Assembly (NCBI GenBank): GCA_029433525.1
Contig: JAQTIF010000001.1
Span: 124,001 to 188,000 of the forward strand
DNA length: 64,000 nt
Reading direction: 5' to 3'
DNA from: Enterobacteriaceae bacterium ESL0689
Lineage (GTDB): Bacteria; Pseudomonadota; Gammaproteobacteria; Enterobacterales; Enterobacteriaceae
Shown here: one piece after another, positions 26,404 through 40,807 of the stretch
Numbering within the stretch: position 1 is the stretch's first letter
Layout of the letters: the number at the start of each line of letters is the position of its first letter
Program-made: the position numbers and the translations under genes
The notes under the pieces: generated by a model
What the model saw: only the letters and a program-made list of their open reading frames with translations
The model's database searches: none
What the model was told of the DNA's origin: nothing

Positions 26404-27753
26404 TTATCCCTTAAGCCCCAGCTGTTTAACCGCCTCTGCGATACGATGAGCGAAATCATGCACCTGCTCTTGATCCTCACCTTCAACCATGACCCGAATA
26501 AGTGGCTCAGTACCTGATTTACGCAACAAGACACGACCACGCTCGCCTAAGGCCGCCTCTACCTCAGCGGTCACTGCCTGGACATTTTCATGCGCCAGAG
26601 GGTTACCACAATCTTCGGTAAAACGGACATTGACCAGCGTTTGCGGCAACATTTTCATGTCGCGACACAATACATTCAGACTGAGCTGGTTACGTACCAT
26701 TGCCGCCACCACTTGCAGACTGGCAACAATGCCATCTCCAGTCGTGGTTTTATCCAGCAAAATAACATGACCAGAATTTTCTGCACCAATACGCCAGCCT
26801 TTTTCCTGCATCATCTCCAGAACATAGCGATCGCCGACTTTCGCCCTGGCAAACGGAATGCCCAGTTGTTTCAGCGACAGCTCAAGCCCCATATTGCTCA
26901 TCAGTGTCCCTACCACGCCTCCCCGCAACTGTCCATGTCGTAATGCTTCATGGGCGATGATATAGAGGATCTGATCACCATCGACTTTATTACCCAGATG
27001 ATCGACCATAATCACGCGATCACCATCGCCATCATACGCGATACCCAAATCTGCTTTTTCTGCGACCACCCGTGCCTGCAAAGCTCGGACATCGGTGGCA
27101 CCCACTTCTTCATTGATATTCAGACCATTGGGTTCACAGCTCATCGCGATAACCTGAGCACCCAGCTCGCGGAATACATTCGGCGCGATGTGATAAGTTG
27201 CACCATTCGCACAGTCAACAACCACTTTCAGCGCGTTAAGGCTCAACTCGCTCGGAAACGTGCCTTTGCAAAATTCAATATAACGACCCGCCGCATCGAC
27301 AATGCGGCTCGCCTTACCTAGTTCAGCGGAATCAACACAAGTCAGATCTTTCGCCATTTCAGCTTCAATCGCTTCTTCGACATGATCGGGTAACTTTGTG
27401 CCTTCAGTAGAGAAAAACTTGATGCCATTATCATAAAATGGATTATGCGAGGCCGATATGACAATCCCGGCCTCAGCCCGAAAAGCCCGGGTCAGGTAAG
27501 CTATTGCGGGCGTTGGCATGGGGCCTGTAAAGGCCGCCGACAGTCCGGCTGCCGCCAGCCCCGCTTCCAGCGCCGACTCCAGCATATAGCCAGAGATACG
27601 GGTATCTTTTCCGATGATAATTTTGCGCGAACCATGACGAGCCAGGACTTTGCCCGCCGCCCAGCCCAGTTTGAGTACAAATTCCGGGGTGATTGGCATC
27701 TCACCTACCCGGCCACGAATACCATCTGTACCAAAATATTTTCGATTATTCAT
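26404..27753 (-). CDS. glmM: phosphoglucosamine mutase
   Basis: GlmM interconverts glucosamine-6- and -1-phosphate for UDP-GlcNAc synthesis. I chose ATG 27751-27753 ([20 protein letters not shown]), giving 449 residues; 27774 would add seven non-homologous residues. The catalytic phosphoserine is in [17 protein letters not shown], the metal loop is [10 protein letters not shown], and the phosphate-binding end is [15 protein letters not shown]. It overlaps the end of folP by eight bases, as in E. coli. Confidence 0.96.
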   Translation of the reverse strand: MNNRKYFGTDGIRGRVGEMPITPEFVLKLGWAAGKVLARHGSRKIIIGKDTRISGYMLESALEAGLAAAGLSAAFTGPMPTPAIAYLTRAFRAEAGIVISASHNPFYDNGIKFFSTEGTKLPDHVEEAIEAEMAKDLTCVDSAELGKASRIVDAAGRYIEFCKGTFPSELSLNALKVVVDCANGATYHIAPNVFRELGAQVIAMSCEPNGLNINEEVGATDVRALQARVVAEKADLGIAYDGDGDRVIMVDHLGNKVDGDQILYIIAHEALRHGQLRGGVVGTLMSNMGLELSLKQLGIPFARAKVGDRYVLEMMQEKGWRIGAENSGHVILLDKTTTGDGIVASLQVVAAMVRNQLSLNVLCRDMKMLPQTLVNVRFTEDCGNPLAHENVQAVTAEVEAALGERGRVLLRKSGTEPLIRVMVEGEDQEQVHDFAHRIAEAVKQLGLKG

Positions 27754-28597
27754 AACGTTTGTTTTCCCTTGCATTCAGCGTCGCTTCTACGACACGTAAC
27801 GCCTCTGCCGTTTCTTTGACATCATGGACACGAATAATCTGCGCGCCTTGCATCGCGGCAATGACAGCGCATGCCAGACTGCCACTGAGGCGCTCCCCGG
27901 GTCCGACATTGAGCAGTTGACCAATCATCGATTTACGTGACATCCCCACTAACAGTGGGAGCCCAAAATGGTGAAACTCAGCAAGCCGGGCAAGCAGCTC
28001 ATAATTATGGGTAAGATTTTTGCCGAAACCAAATCCCGGATCGAGCAACAATTTATCTTTTGTGATGCCGGCTTGTTCACAACGGGTAATATGATGAATG
28101 AAAAAACGATTAACATCAGCAATAATATTGTCATATTTCGGTGCCTCCTGCATAGTTCTGGGTTGACCTTGCATATGCATTAAGCATACTGGCAGGTCAG
28201 CCTGTACAGCCGCTTCCAGCGCACCAGGCTCCGTCAACGAGCGGATATCATTAATAATATGTGCCCCCGCCCGCGCTGACTCACGAATCACCGCTGGCTT
28301 TGATGTGTCAACGGAAATCCAGACTTCAAAACGTTGCGCAAGTGCTTCCACTACAGGGATCACGCGCTCCAGTTCTTCTTCAACACTGACTTCCGACGCT
28401 CCCGGTCGGGTCGATTCACCACCAACGTCAATGATTGTCGCACCAGCATTTATCATCTGATTAGCATGTCTGATAGCGTCTGCCAGTGAATTATGCTGGC
28501 CACCATCGGAAAAGGAGTCTGGGGTTACATTGAGGATCCCCATCACCTGGGGATAAGAAAGATCGAGGATCACACCCTGAGCAGTCAGCTTCATCAT
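27746..28597 (-). CDS. folP: dihydropteroate synthase
   Basis: FolP joins p-aminobenzoate to hydroxymethyl-dihydropterin in folate synthesis and is the sulfonamide target. The 283 residues carry the family signatures [17 protein letters not shown] and [11 protein letters not shown], the [17 protein letters not shown] loop and the C-terminal [17 protein letters not shown]. It lies between ftsH and glmM, and the glmM start is embedded in its end. Confidence 0.96.
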   Translation of the reverse strand: MMKLTAQGVILDLSYPQVMGILNVTPDSFSDGGQHNSLADAIRHANQMINAGATIIDVGGESTRPGASEVSVEEELERVIPVVEALAQRFEVWISVDTSKPAVIRESARAGAHIINDIRSLTEPGALEAAVQADLPVCLMHMQGQPRTMQEAPKYDNIIADVNRFFIHHITRCEQAGITKDKLLLDPGFGFGKNLTHNYELLARLAEFHHFGLPLLVGMSRKSMIGQLLNVGPGERLSGSLACAVIAAMQGAQIIRVHDVKETAEALRVVEATLNARENKRYE

Positions 28598-28635
28598 GAT
28601 ATTCCTGAATCAGGAAAAAGTTAAATGAAATAAAA

Positions 28636-28660
28636 CCCTGAGATAACGGATATCCCAGGG
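28636..28660 (-). terminator. terminator between ftsH and folP
   Basis: CCCTGGGATA and TATCTCAGGG (minus-strand sense) form a 10-bp stem with one G-U pair, followed by TTTTATTTCATTT. It sits 37-61 bp after the ftsH stop codon. It would end or weaken ftsH transcription before folP. Confidence 0.7.
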
Positions 28661-28696
28661 CTTTCGAAATCTATTATCGTTAACGCAATCTCTTGG

Positions 28697-30622
28697 TTAC
28701 GACGATAGAGTATTACTCGTATTGGAAGCTTGCGGTTCATTAACGGAACTCGATGCTCCCGGAGTACCATTATGACCCGTGCTATTGCTGTTATCAGATT
28801 CTTCCCAGCCTGCGGGGGGACGAACTTCACGACGCGCCATTAAATCATCAATTTGCGGCGCATCAATCGTTTCATATTTCATGAGCGCATCTTTCATCGC
28901 ATGCAAAATATCCATATTGTCGTTGAGGATCTGACGCGCACGCGCGTAATTACGCTCAATCACGGATTTGACTTCCTGATCGATAATCCGTGCTGTCTCA
29001 TCAGACATATGTTTCGCTTTTGCGACGCTACGCCCCAGGAAAACCTCACCCTCTTCTTCGGCATACAATAACGGGCCAAGTTTTTCAGAAAATCCCCACT
29101 GGGTTACCATATTACGCGCCAGGTTAGTCGCCACTTTAATATCGTTCGACGCCCCAGTGGAAACATGCTCGACACCGTAGATAATCTCTTCGGCCAGACG
29201 ACCGCCATAAAGCGTTGAAATCTGACTTTCCAGTTTCTGACGGCTGGCACTAATCGCATCACCTTCTGGCAGGAAGAATGTCACACCCAGTGCGCGGCCA
29301 CGCGGAATAATCGTCACTTTATGCACCGGATCATGTTCCGGTACCAGACGACCAATAATGGCATGTCCCGCTTCATGGTAAGCGGTAGATTCTTTCTGCG
29401 CTTCGGTCATCACCATTGAGCGCCGCTCCGCACCCATCATGATTTTATCTTTCGCTTTTTCGAACTCGACCATCGATACCACGCGCTTATTACCACGCGC
29501 AGCAAACAGGGCAGCTTCGTTGACCAGATTAGCCAGATCAGCACCAGAAAAACCAGGCGTACCACGGGCAATAATCGCCGCATCAATATCTGTCGCTAAC
29601 GGTACACGGCGCATATGGACTTTGAGAATTTGTTCACGGCCACGGACATCGGGCAGCCCCACCACAACCTGGCGGTCAAAACGACCAGGACGTAATAAGG
29701 CGGGATCGAGCACATCCGGACGGTTTGTGGCGGCAATAACAATGATACCTTCGTTTCCTTCGAAACCATCCATTTCAACCAGCATCTGATTGAGCGTCTG
29801 TTCACGTTCATCATGTCCACCACCGAGACCAGCACCACGCTGACGGCCTACGGCATCGATTTCATCGATAAAAATAATGCAGGGTGCGGCTTTCTTAGCC
29901 TGCTCAAACATGTCGCGCACACGGGATGCCCCGACACCGACAAACATCTCGACAAAATCAGAACCAGAAATGGTAAAGAATGGCACTTTCGCTTCACCGG
30001 CAATCGCTTTCGCCAGCAATGTTTTCCCGGTACCTGGCGGGCCTACCATCAATACGCCTTTCGGAATTTTACCGCCTAACTTCTGGAAACGGCCCGGTTC
30101 ACGCAGGTATTCAACCAGTTCTCCCACTTCTTCTTTCGCTTCATCACAACCCGCGACATCGGCAAATGTGGTTTTAATCTGATCTTCGGTCAACATCCGC
30201 GCTTTGCTTTTCCCAAAGGACATCGCCCCCTTACCACCGCCCTGCATCTGGCGCATAAAGAAGACCCAGACCCCAATCAGCAATAGCATCGGGAACCAGG
30301 AGATAAAAATAGAAGTCAATATGCTGTGTTCTTCTGGCGGCTCACCCACCACTTTGACGTTTTTCGTCAACAGGTTATCGAGTAGCTTCGGATCTTTAAT
30401 CGGAATGTAAGTCGTGTAACGGTTACTGTCTTTCCGGGTAACGTTAATCTCACGCCCGTTGATACGCGCTTCGCTAACTTGATCCTGGTTGACCTCTTGC
30501 AGGAAAGTAGAATAATCGACCTTCCGGCTATTAGACTCGCTGGGCCCAAAGCTCTGGAATACTGACATCAGCACGACGGCAATGACCAGCCAGAGAATTA
30601 GGTTTTTCGCCATGTCACTCAA
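28697..30622 (-). CDS. ftsH: membrane AAA+ zinc metalloprotease FtsH
   Basis: FtsH degrades LpxC, sigma-32 and unassembled membrane proteins. The 641 residues show two transmembrane helices (about 7-22 and 103-122) around a periplasmic domain. The AAA module has Walker A GPPGTGKT, Walker [12 protein letters not shown] and the second region of homology [20 protein letters not shown]. The zinc site is HEAGH. The Asn/Ser-rich C-terminal tail is variable. The start [20 protein letters not shown] could be either Met 1 or Met 4; E. coli annotations differ likewise. Confidence 0.97.
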   Translation of the reverse strand: MSDMAKNLILWLVIAVVLMSVFQSFGPSESNSRKVDYSTFLQEVNQDQVSEARINGREINVTRKDSNRYTTYIPIKDPKLLDNLLTKNVKVVGEPPEEHSILTSIFISWFPMLLLIGVWVFFMRQMQGGGKGAMSFGKSKARMLTEDQIKTTFADVAGCDEAKEEVGELVEYLREPGRFQKLGGKIPKGVLMVGPPGTGKTLLAKAIAGEAKVPFFTISGSDFVEMFVGVGASRVRDMFEQAKKAAPCIIFIDEIDAVGRQRGAGLGGGHDEREQTLNQMLVEMDGFEGNEGIIVIAATNRPDVLDPALLRPGRFDRQVVVGLPDVRGREQILKVHMRRVPLATDIDAAIIARGTPGFSGADLANLVNEAALFAARGNKRVVSMVEFEKAKDKIMMGAERRSMVMTEAQKESTAYHEAGHAIIGRLVPEHDPVHKVTIIPRGRALGVTFFLPEGDAISASRQKLESQISTLYGGRLAEEIIYGVEHVSTGASNDIKVATNLARNMVTQWGFSEKLGPLLYAEEEGEVFLGRSVAKAKHMSDETARIIDQEVKSVIERNYARARQILNDNMDILHAMKDALMKYETIDAPQIDDLMARREVRPPAGWEESDNSNSTGHNGTPGASSSVNEPQASNTSNTLSS

Positions 30623-30712
30623 GGGATTAACCTCTTATTACAACTGTGTTAAAAACAGCGTCAGGATACTCTATATCCAGTCTCTTTTAAACTTTCGTTT
30701 GCAAGACCCCGG

Positions 30713-31342
30713 TTATGATTTACGCCCGGTCGCTACAATATATACTTCACGCGAACGCGCGCGCGAAGAGTCTGGCTTACGAATTTTAACCTTCGTAAAC
30801 AGGGCGCGGATTCCTTTTAGATACTCATCGAAACCTTCCCCCTGAAACACCTTTACTACAAAACTGCCTCCTGGCGCTAAAACATTACGTGCCATTTCGA
30901 ACGCCAGTTCTACCAGATACATAGCCCGTGGAATATCCACTGCCGGGGTTCCACACATATTAGGTGCCATATCAGACATCACGACCTGCACCCGACTGTC
31001 ACTGACGCGCTCAAGTAACGCTTTCAGGACAAGTTCATCACGAAAATCACCCTGAAGAAAATCCACACCAACGATAGGATCCATAGGTAAAAGATCACAA
31101 GCAATGATACGACCACCACTACCAATCTGAGTCACCGCATATTGTGACCAGCCACCAGGTGCCGCACCGAGATCAACCACCGTCATTCCCGGTCTGAAGA
31201 TTTTGTCACTTTGTTGTATTTCATCCAGTTTAAACCAGGCGCGAGAACGCAATCCCTGCTTCTGTGCCTGTTGTACATATTTATCGCTAAAGTGTTCATG
31301 AAGCCAGCGACTTGAGCTGGCTGAACGCTTTTTACCTGTCAT
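30713..31342 (-). CDS. rlmE: 23S rRNA 2'-O-methyltransferase (U2552)
   Basis: RlmE (RrmJ/FtsJ) methylates U2552 in the A loop of 23S rRNA late in 50S assembly. The 209 residues equal the E. coli length, with the SAM site [31 protein letters not shown] holding the catalytic Asp, and [14 protein letters not shown] with the catalytic Lys. It lies 90 bp upstream of ftsH, as in E. coli. Confidence 0.96.
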   Translation of the reverse strand: MTGKKRSASSSRWLHEHFSDKYVQQAQKQGLRSRAWFKLDEIQQSDKIFRPGMTVVDLGAAPGGWSQYAVTQIGSGGRIIACDLLPMDPIVGVDFLQGDFRDELVLKALLERVSDSRVQVVMSDMAPNMCGTPAVDIPRAMYLVELAFEMARNVLAPGGSFVVKVFQGEGFDEYLKGIRALFTKVKIRKPDSSRARSREVYIVATGRKS

Positions 31343-31465
31343 TTAACATTCCCATTGCAAACTCATCATATTTTGTGACGAAAGAATCGGCACGGCAATT
31401 TGGCGATACAGGGAAGATGGCGGTAGAATGGACCATTTTCAATCCCAATATAAGCAAAAAATACG

Positions 31466-31759
31466 ATGAATCTGAGTACTAAACAAAAACAGCACCTGAA
31501 AGGTCTGGCACATTCACTCAAGCCGGTCGTTCTGCTTGGTAACAATGGCTTGACTGAGGGCGTACTGGCCGAGATCGAACAAGCGTTAGAACACCACGAA
31601 CTGATCAAAGTCAAAATCGCATCAGAAGATCGAGAAGCGAAAAACCTGATCGTGGAAACTATCATACACGAAACGGGTGCCAGCAATGTACAGGTCATCG
31701 GTAAAACGCTGGTTCTGTACCGTCCGGCTAAAGAACGTAAAATCACTCTGCCACGCTAA
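31466..31759 (+). CDS. yhbY: CRM-domain ribosome assembly protein YhbY
   Basis: YhbY binds the pre-50S ribosomal subunit. The 97-residue product is a single CRM domain with the family pattern KQKQHLKGLAHSLKPVVLLG, then GNNGLTEGVLAEIEQALEHH and IIHETGASNVQVIGKTLVLY. It is divergent from rlmE and convergent with greA, with a bidirectional terminator between. Confidence 0.95.
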   Translation: MNLSTKQKQHLKGLAHSLKPVVLLGNNGLTEGVLAEIEQALEHHELIKVKIASEDREAKNLIVETIIHETGASNVQVIGKTLVLYRPAKERKITLPR

Positions 31760-31854
31760 AAACATTCTGAATTTTGACATAACTCTATTTTATGCCAAAA
31801 GAATTTTTCTGCCGAACAGATGCGCAACATGCCATGCCCTGAATAATGATAAAA

Positions 31855-31874
31855 GGCCGCCAGGCGGCCTTTTT
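31855..31874. terminator. bidirectional terminator between yhbY and greA
   Basis: GGCCGCC-A-GGCGGCC forms a compact GC stem with AAAA before it and TTTTTCTTTTC after it. It can end transcription from both convergent genes. Confidence 0.8.
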
Positions 31875-31906
31875 CTTTTCTTTACAATTCAACCAGGCAG
31901 TCGCAA

Positions 31907-32383
31907 TTAAAGATATTCGACCTGCGTAATTTCATACTCAACATCGCCACCAGGGGTATGAATAGTGACAACATCTTCCTGTTCTTTCCCTATCAGTCCA
32001 CGGGCAATCGGCGAGTTCACAGAAATCAGATTATGTTTAAAATCAGCTTCATCATCACCCACAATACGATAAGTTTGCTCTTCATCCGTCTCGAGATTCA
32101 ATATACTGACAGTGGCGCCAAAAATCACCCGGCCATTGTTCGGCAGCTTAGTAATATCAATAATTTGCGCGTTTGAGAGTTTCGCTTCGATATCTTTAAT
32201 TCGCCCTTCACAAAAACCCTGTTGTTCACGAGCCGCATGATATTCTGCATTTTCTTTTAAATCACCATGCTCACGCGCTTCAGCAATAGCAGCAATAATC
32301 GCTGGACGACGTACAGACTTAAGGTGATCCAGTTCTTCGCGCAATTTTTCAGCGCCACGTAAGGTCATCGGAATTGATTGCAT
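31907..32383 (-). CDS. greA: transcript cleavage factor GreA
   Basis: GreA rescues backtracked RNA polymerase. The 158 residues equal the E. coli length. The N-terminal coiled coil carries the catalytic acidic tip ([20 protein letters not shown]), and the C-terminal FKBP-like domain ends in [11 protein letters not shown]. In E. coli the greA leader gives rise to the short RNA GraL; I could not confirm a matching element in 32384-32619. Confidence 0.96.
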   Translation of the reverse strand: MQSIPMTLRGAEKLREELDHLKSVRRPAIIAAIAEAREHGDLKENAEYHAAREQQGFCEGRIKDIEAKLSNAQIIDITKLPNNGRVIFGATVSILNLETDEEQTYRIVGDDEADFKHNLISVNSPIARGLIGKEQEDVVTIHTPGGDVEYEITQVEYL

Positions 32384-32619
32384 GGTTATACCTCATTTAT
32401 CGTTCCTTCACTGAGCGGGAATGACTGCGACATAACCGCTCGAGATCCAGACAGGATCGACGCAAAAAAGAAAACAATCCCGGAAATTTCTTCCCAGGTC
32501 AGTAGTAATTTTTAATTTGATCCCCATTTTACTCTGAAGATCACAGTGGGTCATCGTTTACTTTACAGGGTATCGCGCTTTAGTATGACGCTCCCGTTTC
32601 AGGTTGTTAGCTCGAAATT

Positions 32620-34053
32620 ATGCGATTTTCCAGATTTATCATAGCATTAACCACCATTATAACGCTTAATACACACGCGGCGAACATCGATCAATACATT
32701 GACCAACTCCCTGCGGGAGCGAATCTGGCTTTTATCGCACAGAAGGTCGGTGCCCGAACGCCGGAGATAGACTATCATAGCCAGGAAATGGCTCTACCCG
32801 CCAGTACGCAGAAAGTCATCACCGCGCTGGCAGCACTGCTACAACTCGGGCCGGACTTTTATTTCGTTACCACCCTAGAGAGCAAAGGGAATATTAATGA
32901 CGGCGTACTAAAAGGTGATCTGATTGCGCGTTTGAGCGGCGATCCGACGCTCAAACGTCAGGATATTCGTAATCTGGTGGCCTCACTGAAAAAGTCGGGC
33001 ATTCAGCATATCGAAGGAAACTTACTGGTTGATACTTCGGTATTCGCCAGCCACGATAAAGCGCCTGGCTGGCCGTGGAACGATCTGACCCAATGTTTTA
33101 GTGCGCCACCTGCGGCAGCGATCATCGATCGCAATTGCTTTTCTGTTTCGCTATACAGCGCTCAAAAACCTGGCGAACTGGCCTCTGTGCGCGTCGCTTC
33201 TTATTATCCCGTGACGCTGTTTAGCCAGGTCCGGACGCTGGCTCAAGGCGCTGCAGAGACACAATATTGTGAGCTTGATGTGGTGCCAGGTTATCTCAAT
33301 AGCTATACATTGACCGGCTGCCTGCCACAGCGTAGCGAACCCTTACCTCTCGCCTTTGCTGTTCAGGATGGTGCCAGCTATGCCGGAATGATCCTGAAAT
33401 CAGAACTGTCTCAGGCCAAAATCACCTTTAGCGGTAAGTTATTACGTCAGACGCAAGTCAACCCACCATGGAAAGTTTTGGCGTCCACCCAATCCTTGCC
33501 ATTGCGCGATCTCTTGCGCGTGATGTTAAAGAAATCTGACAATATGATCGCCGATGCTCTTTTTCGTACCCTCGGTCATGTTCGCTTTGGTGTTCCTGGA
33601 ACCTGGCGTGCCGGTTCCGATGCAGTCAGACAGATCCTGCGTCAGCAGACGGGGATTGATTTGGGGAATGCCTTCATTGCCGATGGTTCAGGTCTGTCAC
33701 GCCATAACCTGATTACACCAGCAATGATGATGCAAGTGCTGCAATATATTGCTCAACATGATAGCGAACTCCATTTTATCACCATGCTGCCCCTGGCAGG
33801 CCACGATGGTTCGCTACAATACCGTGCCGGTCTGCACCTGGCCGATGTGGATGGGAAAGTATCAGCCAAAACAGGATCGTTACAGGGCGTCTATAATCTG
33901 GCAGGTTTTATGACCACCGCCAGCGGTCAGCAATTTGCTTTTGTGCAATATTTGTCTGGTTATGCTGTTTCCCCCAGCGATCAACGTAATCGTCGGGTTC
34001 CACTGGCGCGTTTTGAAAGCCGCCTCTATAAAGATTTGTATCAGAATCATTAA
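32620..34053 (+). CDS. dacB: D-alanyl-D-alanine carboxypeptidase/endopeptidase (PBP4)
   Basis: PBP4 is a periplasmic peptidoglycan hydrolase. The 477 residues (E. coli 477) begin with a signal peptide (MRFSRFIIALTTIITLNTHA). The active-site motifs are SxxK in PASTQKVITA, SxN in KKSDNMIADAL and KTG in SAKTGSLQGVYNLAG. The extra domain typical of class C low-mass PBPs sits between them. It is convergent with obgE, with a small hairpin between them. Confidence 0.96.
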   Translation: MRFSRFIIALTTIITLNTHAANIDQYIDQLPAGANLAFIAQKVGARTPEIDYHSQEMALPASTQKVITALAALLQLGPDFYFVTTLESKGNINDGVLKGDLIARLSGDPTLKRQDIRNLVASLKKSGIQHIEGNLLVDTSVFASHDKAPGWPWNDLTQCFSAPPAAAIIDRNCFSVSLYSAQKPGELASVRVASYYPVTLFSQVRTLAQGAAETQYCELDVVPGYLNSYTLTGCLPQRSEPLPLAFAVQDGASYAGMILKSELSQAKITFSGKLLRQTQVNPPWKVLASTQSLPLRDLLRVMLKKSDNMIADALFRTLGHVRFGVPGTWRAGSDAVRQILRQQTGIDLGNAFIADGSGLSRHNLITPAMMMQVLQYIAQHDSELHFITMLPLAGHDGSLQYRAGLHLADVDGKVSAKTGSLQGVYNLAGFMTTASGQQFAFVQYLSGYAVSPSDQRNRRVPLARFESRLYKDLYQNH

Positions 34054-34060
34054 GGTTAGA

Positions 34061-34080
34061 GTGCCGCGTTGCTGCGGCAC
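34061..34080. terminator. hairpin between dacB and obgE
   Basis: GTGCCGC and GCGGCAC pair around GTTGCT in the 53-bp gap between the two convergent stop codons. There is no U-run, so terminator activity is uncertain. Confidence 0.4.
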
Positions 34081-34106
34081 CCTGAGTAAATGAGAAGAAG
34101 TCTGAG

Positions 34107-36244
<2,138 letters not shown>

Positions 36245-36284
36245 ACCCCTGTTCCCTGCAGAAAAATATCCGGAATTTTAATGT

Positions 36285-36314
36285 AAAAAGCCCCGCAACA
36301 GGTTGCAGGGCTTC
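36285..36314 (-). terminator. terminator after rpmA
   Basis: In the minus-strand transcript AAGCCCTGCAAC pairs with GTTGCGGGGCTT (12 bp, one U-G pair), followed by TTTTTAC. It lies 25 bp after the rpmA stop and 40 bp before yhbE. It should separate abundant ribosomal protein mRNA from lower yhbE-obgE expression by partial read-through. Confidence 0.85.
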
Positions 36315-36338
36315 AATCCATTACCGGACGATGAAAAA

Positions 36339-36596
36339 TTATTCAGTAATAATACTGATATATTTACGATTTTTCTCGCCTTTTACTTCGAATTTTACTT
36401 TACCGTCTGCTTTAGCAAACAAGGTATGATCACGACCACAACCGACATTCGTTCCCGGGTGGAATTTAGTACCACGCTGACGAACAATAATGGTGCCCGC
36501 TAAAACAGCTTCACCACCAAACCGCTTAACACCAAGACGTTTCGCTTGCGAGTCGCGACCGTTACGAGTTGAGCCACCAGCCTTTTTATGTGCCAT
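36339..36596 (-). CDS. rpmA: 50S ribosomal protein L27
   Basis: The 85 residues equal E. coli L27. The N-terminal [20 protein letters not shown] reaches the peptidyl transferase centre. The body contains [20 protein letters not shown] and [20 protein letters not shown]. It follows rplU by 19 bp. Confidence 0.98.
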   Translation of the reverse strand: MAHKKAGGSTRNGRDSQAKRLGVKRFGGEAVLAGTIIVRQRGTKFHPGTNVGCGRDHTLFAKADGKVKFEVKGEKNRKYISIITE

Positions 36597-36615
36597 TTAA
36601 ATCTCTCCGCTAATC

Positions 36616-36963
<348 letters not shown>

Positions 36964-37191
36964 TCAGAGTGCACTATAAAATATTCATAATAGGGCGCGA
37001 ATATTACGCAAAACATCCGCCTTTGACAAGTGCGATCCATCATCAACGCAGAAAAAAAATACAATTATCACGCCAGCGTTTATCTATGGTAATTTTCCAG
37101 TACAATCATAACCTCTTTTTCATTACGCTCTTAATCCTTCTGTAAACCGACCTGGATTTGCGGTAATAGGACATGTAACCTGGTTTTTGCG

Positions 37192-38163
37192 ATGAATTTA
37201 GAACAAATCAATGAATTGACTGCGCAGGATATGGCGGATGTTAATGCACTAATCCTTGAACAGCTTAACTCAGATGTCCAGCTTATCAATCAGTTAGGAT
37301 ATTATATCATCAGTGGGGGAGGTAAGCGTATTCGCCCATTGATTGCTGTGCTTGCTGCCCGGGCTGTCGGCTACAGTGGGAAGGCTCACACTACCCTTGC
37401 CGCACTGATTGAATTTATCCATACCGCGACGTTGCTGCATGACGATGTTGTCGATGAATCCGATATGCGTCGCGGAAAAGCCACCGCGAATGCCGCGTTT
37501 GGCAACGCGGCCAGCGTGCTGGTTGGCGACTTTATCTATACCCGCTCATTCCAGATGATGACCCATCTCGGATCATTACCGGTACTGGAGGTGATGTCAG
37601 AAGCGGTTAATGTCATTGCGGAAGGTGAAGTGCTGCAGTTAATGAATGTCCATGATCCGGATATTACAGAAGAGAACTATATGCGGGTTATTTACAGCAA
37701 AACTGCCCGCTTGTTTGAAGCCGCATCACAATGTGCTGGTATTCTGGCCGGTTGTACCGCCGAACAAGAAAAAGCATTGCAGGATTACGGCCGCTACTTA
37801 GGAACCGCATTTCAGCTTATTGACGACTTACTGGATTACAGTTCAGACGGTAGCCGCCTCGGTAAAAATACCGGTGATGATCTGAGCGAAGGTAAGCCCA
37901 CACTACCATTACTCCATGCGATGCATCACGGTACAGCGGAACAGGCCGCGATGATCCGCAGTGCCATTGAGCAGGGTAATGGCCGCCATTTGCTGAAGGA
38001 AGTTTTACAGATGATGGAAGATTGTGGCTCGCTGACGTGGACACGTCAACGCGCAGAAGAAGAAGCCGATAAAGCCATCGCTTCCCTGCGGGTGTTAGCG
38101 GACTCCCCCTGGCGTGAAGCACTGATTGAACTCGCCCATATCGCAGTACAGCGCGATCATTAA
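37192..38163 (+). CDS. ispB: octaprenyl diphosphate synthase
   Basis: IspB makes the C40 side chain of ubiquinone and menaquinone. The 323 residues (E. coli 323) carry both Asp-rich motifs: LLHDDVVDESDMRRG (first) and LIDDLLDYSSD (second). The N-terminus MNLEQINELTAQDMADVNAL matches E. coli. It is divergent from rplU. Confidence 0.97.
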   Translation: MNLEQINELTAQDMADVNALILEQLNSDVQLINQLGYYIISGGGKRIRPLIAVLAARAVGYSGKAHTTLAALIEFIHTATLLHDDVVDESDMRRGKATANAAFGNAASVLVGDFIYTRSFQMMTHLGSLPVLEVMSEAVNVIAEGEVLQLMNVHDPDITEENYMRVIYSKTARLFEAASQCAGILAGCTAEQEKALQDYGRYLGTAFQLIDDLLDYSSDGSRLGKNTGDDLSEGKPTLPLLHAMHHGTAEQAAMIRSAIEQGNGRHLLKEVLQMMEDCGSLTWTRQRAEEEADKAIASLRVLADSPWREALIELAHIAVQRDH

Positions 38164-38178
38164 CCCTTTCTCTCATCG

Positions 38179-38198
38179 TTCCCGCAGAAATGCGGGAA
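38179..38198 (+). terminator. hairpin after ispB
   Basis: TTCCCGCA and TGCGGGAA pair around a GAAA loop 15 bp after the ispB stop codon. No U-run follows, so it may stabilise the mRNA end rather than terminate. Confidence 0.45.
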
Positions 38199-38361
38199 TG
38201 CTCCAGAAAAAAATTTACCGATTCTGATTAATAACCATTGCATTATTATACATATTAAATATATTATGCCTTTACTGGAACTTAAAGGAAGATTCCAGAA
38301 TATTTATTCTATCTAATCTCACTCCAGGAACAAGTTGGAATATTTATCACCGGGAGAAGTT

Positions 38362-38628
38362 ATGGATGAGCTTATCGACTGGCATCCAGCGGATATCATT
38401 GCCGGATTGCATAAAAAAGGAACATCACTTGCCGCAGAATCACGCCGAAACGGCTTAAGTTCTTCAACTCTGGCCAATGCATTAACCAGACCGTGGCCAA
38501 AAGGCGAATTAATCATTGCTAACGCACTGGAAACGACCCCGTGGACTATCTGGCCATCACGTTACTATGATCCTGTTACCCGCCAGTTTATTGACAGAAC
38601 ACAGAAAATTCGCCCCAAAAAAAAGTGA
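38362..38628 (+). CDS. sfsB: Ner-like DNA-binding regulator SfsB/Nlp
   Basis: I chose ATG 38362 (MDELIDWHPADIIAG), which follows GGGAGAA at the right distance; a start at 38335 adds nine non-homologous residues. The 88-residue product matches E. coli SfsB (Nlp, 92 residues), which resembles the Ner repressor of phage Mu. The helix-turn-helix is in GTSLAAESRRNGLSSSTLAN. It activates maltose genes when overproduced in E. coli; the normal role is unclear. The conserved place is between ispB and murA. Confidence 0.93.
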   Translation: MDELIDWHPADIIAGLHKKGTSLAAESRRNGLSSSTLANALTRPWPKGELIIANALETTPWTIWPSRYYDPVTRQFIDRTQKIRPKKK

Positions 38629-38668
38629 TATAACACCGCCAGTATATTCTGTTATTACTGGCATCCTG

Positions 38669-38708
38669 AATCCCCCGGTCACATAGATAGCTATATGACC
38701 GGGGATTT
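38669..38708. terminator. hairpin between sfsB and murA
   Basis: AATCCCCCGGTCA and TGACCGGGGATT pair strongly, one C bulged, around CATAGATAGCTATA. It lies between two convergent genes. No clear U-run is present on either side. Confidence 0.5.
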
Positions 38709-38810
38709 CCAGCTCTCACGATCCTGGTGTTGCTAGTCAGATCCTCAGAAAGACGACAGCGGGCAATCGGTGGATAAATATCTGTTATCGCACTTCACAA
38801 AGGCGACTAT

Positions 38811-40082
<1,272 letters not shown>

Positions 40083-40125
40083 CTATTAAAAATTCATCGT
40101 TATTGCGGGAGATCGCTCCGGCAAT

Positions 40126-40380
40126 TTAAAAACCCTGTAATTTGCGATCCCGCGCCCATTCCTGCGGGGTAAATGCTTTGATCGATAAGGCATGAATACG
40201 GTTATCAGCAATATATTCCATTAATGGTGCATAGATCGCCTGCTGCTTCTTCACCCGGCTCATGTCGGCGAACATATCACCCACTGCAATAACCTGAAAA
40301 TGACTACCATCGCCTGAGACGTGGACTTCCTGAAGCGGCAGGGCATTCATTAATACGGTCTGAATTTCATTATTTTCCAT
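40126..40380 (-). CDS. ibaG: BolA-family protein IbaG
   Basis: IbaG (YrbA) is an acid-stress BolA-like protein that binds iron-sulfur clusters with monothiol glutaredoxin. I start at ATG 40378-40380 ([20 protein letters not shown]), giving 84 residues as in E. coli; 40470 would add 30 non-homologous residues. The BolA fold motif is [19 protein letters not shown], then [20 protein letters not shown] and [13 protein letters not shown]. Confidence 0.95.
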   Translation of the reverse strand: MENNEIQTVLMNALPLQEVHVSGDGSHFQVIAVGDMFADMSRVKKQQAIYAPLMEYIADNRIHALSIKAFTPQEWARDRKLQGF

Positions 40381-40516
40381 AGGATCGAATTTTATCTGCT
40401 GATGAAAATAGCCCCACATCTTAGAGGAAAGTCGCGCGGTCTTAAACCAGCAAAAAACCCCGGCAATCATCCTGACGGGGCTTTGAGGGTTACTTTAACA
40501 ATAACGTACTGAAATA

Positions 40517-40807
40517 TTAAGGAATCAAATCAGCAGGAAGATGGTAGAGATCAATCAGTGTCTGCATTTTTTCACTCTTACCGGTAAATTTCACCTCTCT
40601 ACCCTGACGACGAATTAAGACGATGAAATGTACCAGCAATGCCAGTCCGGCCGTGTCTATGCGCGTTAATCCGCTCAGGTCAATGACCGATACGCCATCC
40701 GTTGCCTGCTCTCTGGCTTCCCACAAGGGAACTAACAGGTTCTGATCCAGCTCTCCCTGTAAGATAAGGCGTCCTTGATCGTGAACCCAGTTCAGTTGTC
40801 CGACCAT
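40517..40807 (-). CDS. mlaB: STAS-domain subunit MlaB
   Basis: MlaB is the cytoplasmic STAS protein that stabilises the MlaFEDB ABC transporter, which moves phospholipids between the outer and inner membranes. The 96 residues show GVSVIDLSGLTRIDTAGLAL, the STAS core. It overlaps the mlaC stop codon by one base. Confidence 0.95.
   Translation of the reverse strand: MVGQLNWVHDQGRLILQGELDQNLLVPLWEAREQATDGVSVIDLSGLTRIDTAGLALLVHFIVLIRRQGREVKFTGKSEKMQTLIDLYHLPADLIP

Noticed and set aside
32384-32619. GraL-like leader RNA of greA
   Set aside because: The position is right, but I could not recognise the E. coli GraL hairpins with confidence.
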